Translations under genes and position numbers: made by a program | Assembly (NCBI RefSeq): GCF_021462225.1 | Contig: NC_061817.1 | Span: forward strand, 10,203,327-10,267,326 | Length of the DNA: 64,000 nt | Direction of reading: 5' to 3' | Origin: Girardinichthys multiradiatus | Taxonomy: Eukaryota > Chordata > Actinopteri > Cyprinodontiformes > Goodeidae | The notes under the pieces: model-generated | Database searches by the model: none | What the model was told of the DNA's origin: nothing | The model's input: the letters and a program-made list of their open reading frames with translations, nothing else | Shown: positions 61,651 to 64,000 of the stretch, piece by piece | How positions within the stretch are numbered: position 1 is the stretch's first letter | Layout of the letters: every line of letters begins with the position of its first letter

Positions 61651-64000
61651 AATCGCCCCCAACAATGAATAAACTGGACCCATGTTTTACATCAGACCCA
61701 ACGTTTTATCACCTATGTAAAATTGTAGAGCCACTAAAAATGTAACTGAGAATGACCCACATCCGTTCTGTAGACATGTACTAAAATCAACTGATCTGTA
61801 ATACAGAATTAGTTTTTAAAAAATCAACAAATTTATTGGATAATATTCTGTTCTGTTTTTACTGGCTTCTGCAAAGCTGGTTTAATCTATAAAACTATAT
61901 GCTGATTCTTACAAGAAAAAAGAAAATGTCAGAGTTCTGGTTAGGAAACCTGTGGCTAATCCATAGTTCTATCCATAGAACCTCTGTCTTCAATTGATCT
62001 TATGACAAAAGCCCATGCAAGCAAAGTGAAGCACTAATCTATTTTTCTATATTTAGTATTACATAAGTGCGACATGTTAATTAGATACTTGGTGTAACTA
62101 TTAAACATGTTTAAATAAACCATTATCCAAATAGTATTAAATACTAGTAACCTAAATGCTGCCAGTTGTCTAGTTTGAAATGATGGTGCTAATTTTCCCA
62201 GCCAACATTTACATATGGGGCCCATATGCCTAGAAAATCTGTTGAATGATAGGGGGTTGTCCATGGGTCACAAGATGACCCCAGGTTTATTACCTACACA
62301 GTTTTGATGTGGCACAACACAATTGGTCTTAAATGTGGTTACATGAACAGACCTGATTTCCTTAAAACTTATTTGAGACCCAGCTAAGACCTACATGGCT
62401 TTGCCAATTCAGATTGTGTTTAGTTAACCTAATTGAGTTCCATATAAGAAGCTTATTGTGAGCCCACATACTTCCCATCCAACCTGAGCAAAATCAATGT
62501 GGCTCCCACATGCATGTGATTTGGGGTTTTGGTGTAGTGCACCATCTAGGGTTATAAGCTGTCAATATCTTACCTGCAGTACATTATTATCTTAGCACCT
62601 GTACTTTAATGAAAGAGACATTTTTTTCAAGCTAATGGCTAGCCAAAGTTGGCACAAGAGCAAAGCAAATGTCTACTATCATAAAACAACTTCAATCTCA
62701 AAGATGTCATAGCTGTTCATGGAGAAGCTATTTTAGCATTCTTGCTAATACAAGTGAATTTTGTTGTATTTTAAACAGAATGTGTTAAACACATCTGGTC
62801 CAACAAGCTGTAATACCAAAATATAACAGACACCTAGGACTATCCATTTTTTAAAGCTTTTCACATTACATTCGTACAGACACAAACTAACTTGATCTTT
62901 GTTACAAATAACTGTAGTCGTCTATGTAAATTACCATATATTGTATGTATTACAGGTAAGATAACCACTGCTGATACCCCCTCAGTTAAACCCACTTGGA
63001 AAATCTAAACTATCCCTTTTGAAAACATGAGTTTTTATTTTAGATTTCTGGTAACAGTGTTAAAAATGCCAACTGTATCAAAATGTTTAAATGGAGTTTA
63101 ATTTACTGTAACAGACCCTTGGTAACACGCTTTTTCATTTGAATGTTGGAACTTCTAGTGTCAAAACAGTTTGAAATTGTAACCCCAAAAATTAGCATCC
63201 AAAATTGTGGATTGATTTACAGAACATGTAATGGCTCATAATCCTGAGTACAGAATATTTCAGTTCTGTAAACTTTATATTTCAGCATGCCATATTGATT
63301 TCCTGCATGTAACTGTGCTTCGCTAGTAGGTTGCTACAAGACAAACATGCTAGTAGCGAATGATTTCATGCTAATTTAAACCCCTGTAAGGGTAACAAGT
63401 ACAAACTGCAGCTGTTACAAAGAAATGGCATCTAACACTTTACTTGATATTCACATTTAGTTTGGTTTCTGTTCTTTGTCGTTACCTAGTAAAACCTTAT
63501 TTTGTGAATGGGCATCTAAAAATTATTTTAAAGCCGTATTTGATTTAGTAATTTTCCTTATCCACCAGCTGGTAAGACGTTTCTTAACCTAACAGGATAT
63601 GGTAGTTTAATTTCTGGTTTACATTAGTGTTGGGACACTCTGACAAGAAAAATAATTTTCTGTACTTGTGAGCAAACTATTATTAGCTTAAAATTAGATG
63701 GTCCCTTGAGCCAGTGATAACTACGTAAAAGAGGGAAATATAGTCAAATGACTGCTAGGGGCTCTCTGGTGGTGTATCAAACTTAATCTCGTTGTTGAAA
63801 AAATAACATCTTTGTTCTGGTAAATATAAAAAGATGCAAGCAGTTTCACCTTCTGAAAGTCAGTTTTTAATTGGCCATGTCACATTACTGTTACAGTACA
63901 GTCTATTTGTTTTTACAATAATATCTTTAGCTGATTAGATGTTACTGGTACCCACTGGGGATTAATAGTTTTTTTATGGAAGGTCAAAACGGTGCTTTCG
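61651..64000. other. Intergenic, AT-rich; weak repeat at 62200-62530
   Basis: Around 62200-62530 phrases such as ACATATGGGGCCCATATG and CATGGGTCACAAGATGACCC resemble a degenerate fish repeat built on CCCATATG units. Otherwise nothing is supported. Confidence 0.4.

Noticed and set aside
1..64000. CRISPR arrays, bacterial operons, phage or plasmid systems
   Set aside because: None seen. Spliced genes and vertebrate transposons show a nuclear fish genome; the regular repeats are microsatellites and a minisatellite.

Overview
The window is eukaryotic, and almost certainly from a teleost fish. It holds one intron-rich host gene on the + strand with canonical GT-AG introns. The gene is embedded in a dense set of typical fish transposons: Tc1/mariner, L2- and Rex1-like LINEs, tRNA-derived SINEs, a Ty1/copia element and ERV-like fragments. 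No bacterial operons, CRISPR arrays or rRNA genes are visible. The species cannot be named from the sequence alone.

The host gene is ppp1r9b (spinophilin/neurabin-2), a protein phosphatase 1 targeting and F-actin scaffold protein. I reconstructed 14 coding exons (20661-59754) that join in frame to 2610 nt, 869 residues plus stop. They carry an N-terminal actin-binding region, an RKICF PP1-docking motif, one PDZ domain and a C-terminal coiled coil. A likely non-coding first exon lies in the GC/CpG-rich segment near 11.2-11.4 kb. The N-terminal half is split by three tiny introns (75-85 bp), while introns 1, 5, 6, 9 and 14 are enlarged by transposons.

Layout. 1-210: end of a Tc1 element. 211-5900: unassigned DNA, ERV/LTR-like fragments and a dead Tc1 (3797-5146). 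5900-8925: an L2-type LINE. 11.15-11.41 kb: candidate exon 1 and promoter. Intron 1: a SINE, a Rex1-like LINE with a 778-codon open frame on the - strand, and long unassigned stretches. 20575-22443: exons 2-5. Intron 5 (15.5 kb): several degenerate Tc1-type copies, an L1-like scrap, and an L2 LINE that abuts a second Tc1-family element. Exon 6 (37994-38126). Intron 6: a Tc1 copy with a complete 334-aa transposase frame in an unusual inverted arrangement, a diverged minisatellite split by a probable R2/HERO-like LINE fragment, and a tRNA-derived SINE. Exons 7-9, then intron 9 with another Tc1-like element. Exons 10-14 are tightly clustered. Intron 14 (10.3 kb): a Rex1-like LINE, an inverted piece of the same family, a palindromic MITE-like repeat and a Ty1/copia element. 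Exon 15 carries the last 17 codons and the 3' UTR. 60.4-64 kb: intergenic, with repeat remnants.

I found no convincing new gene system. The observations most worth checking are the near-identical inverted Tc1 copies flanking exon 6, the composite Tc1 with an intact transposase frame, the mini-introns in the N-terminal coding region, the start-stop uORF, and the vertebrate copia element with a 16-nt initiator-Met tRNA primer site.
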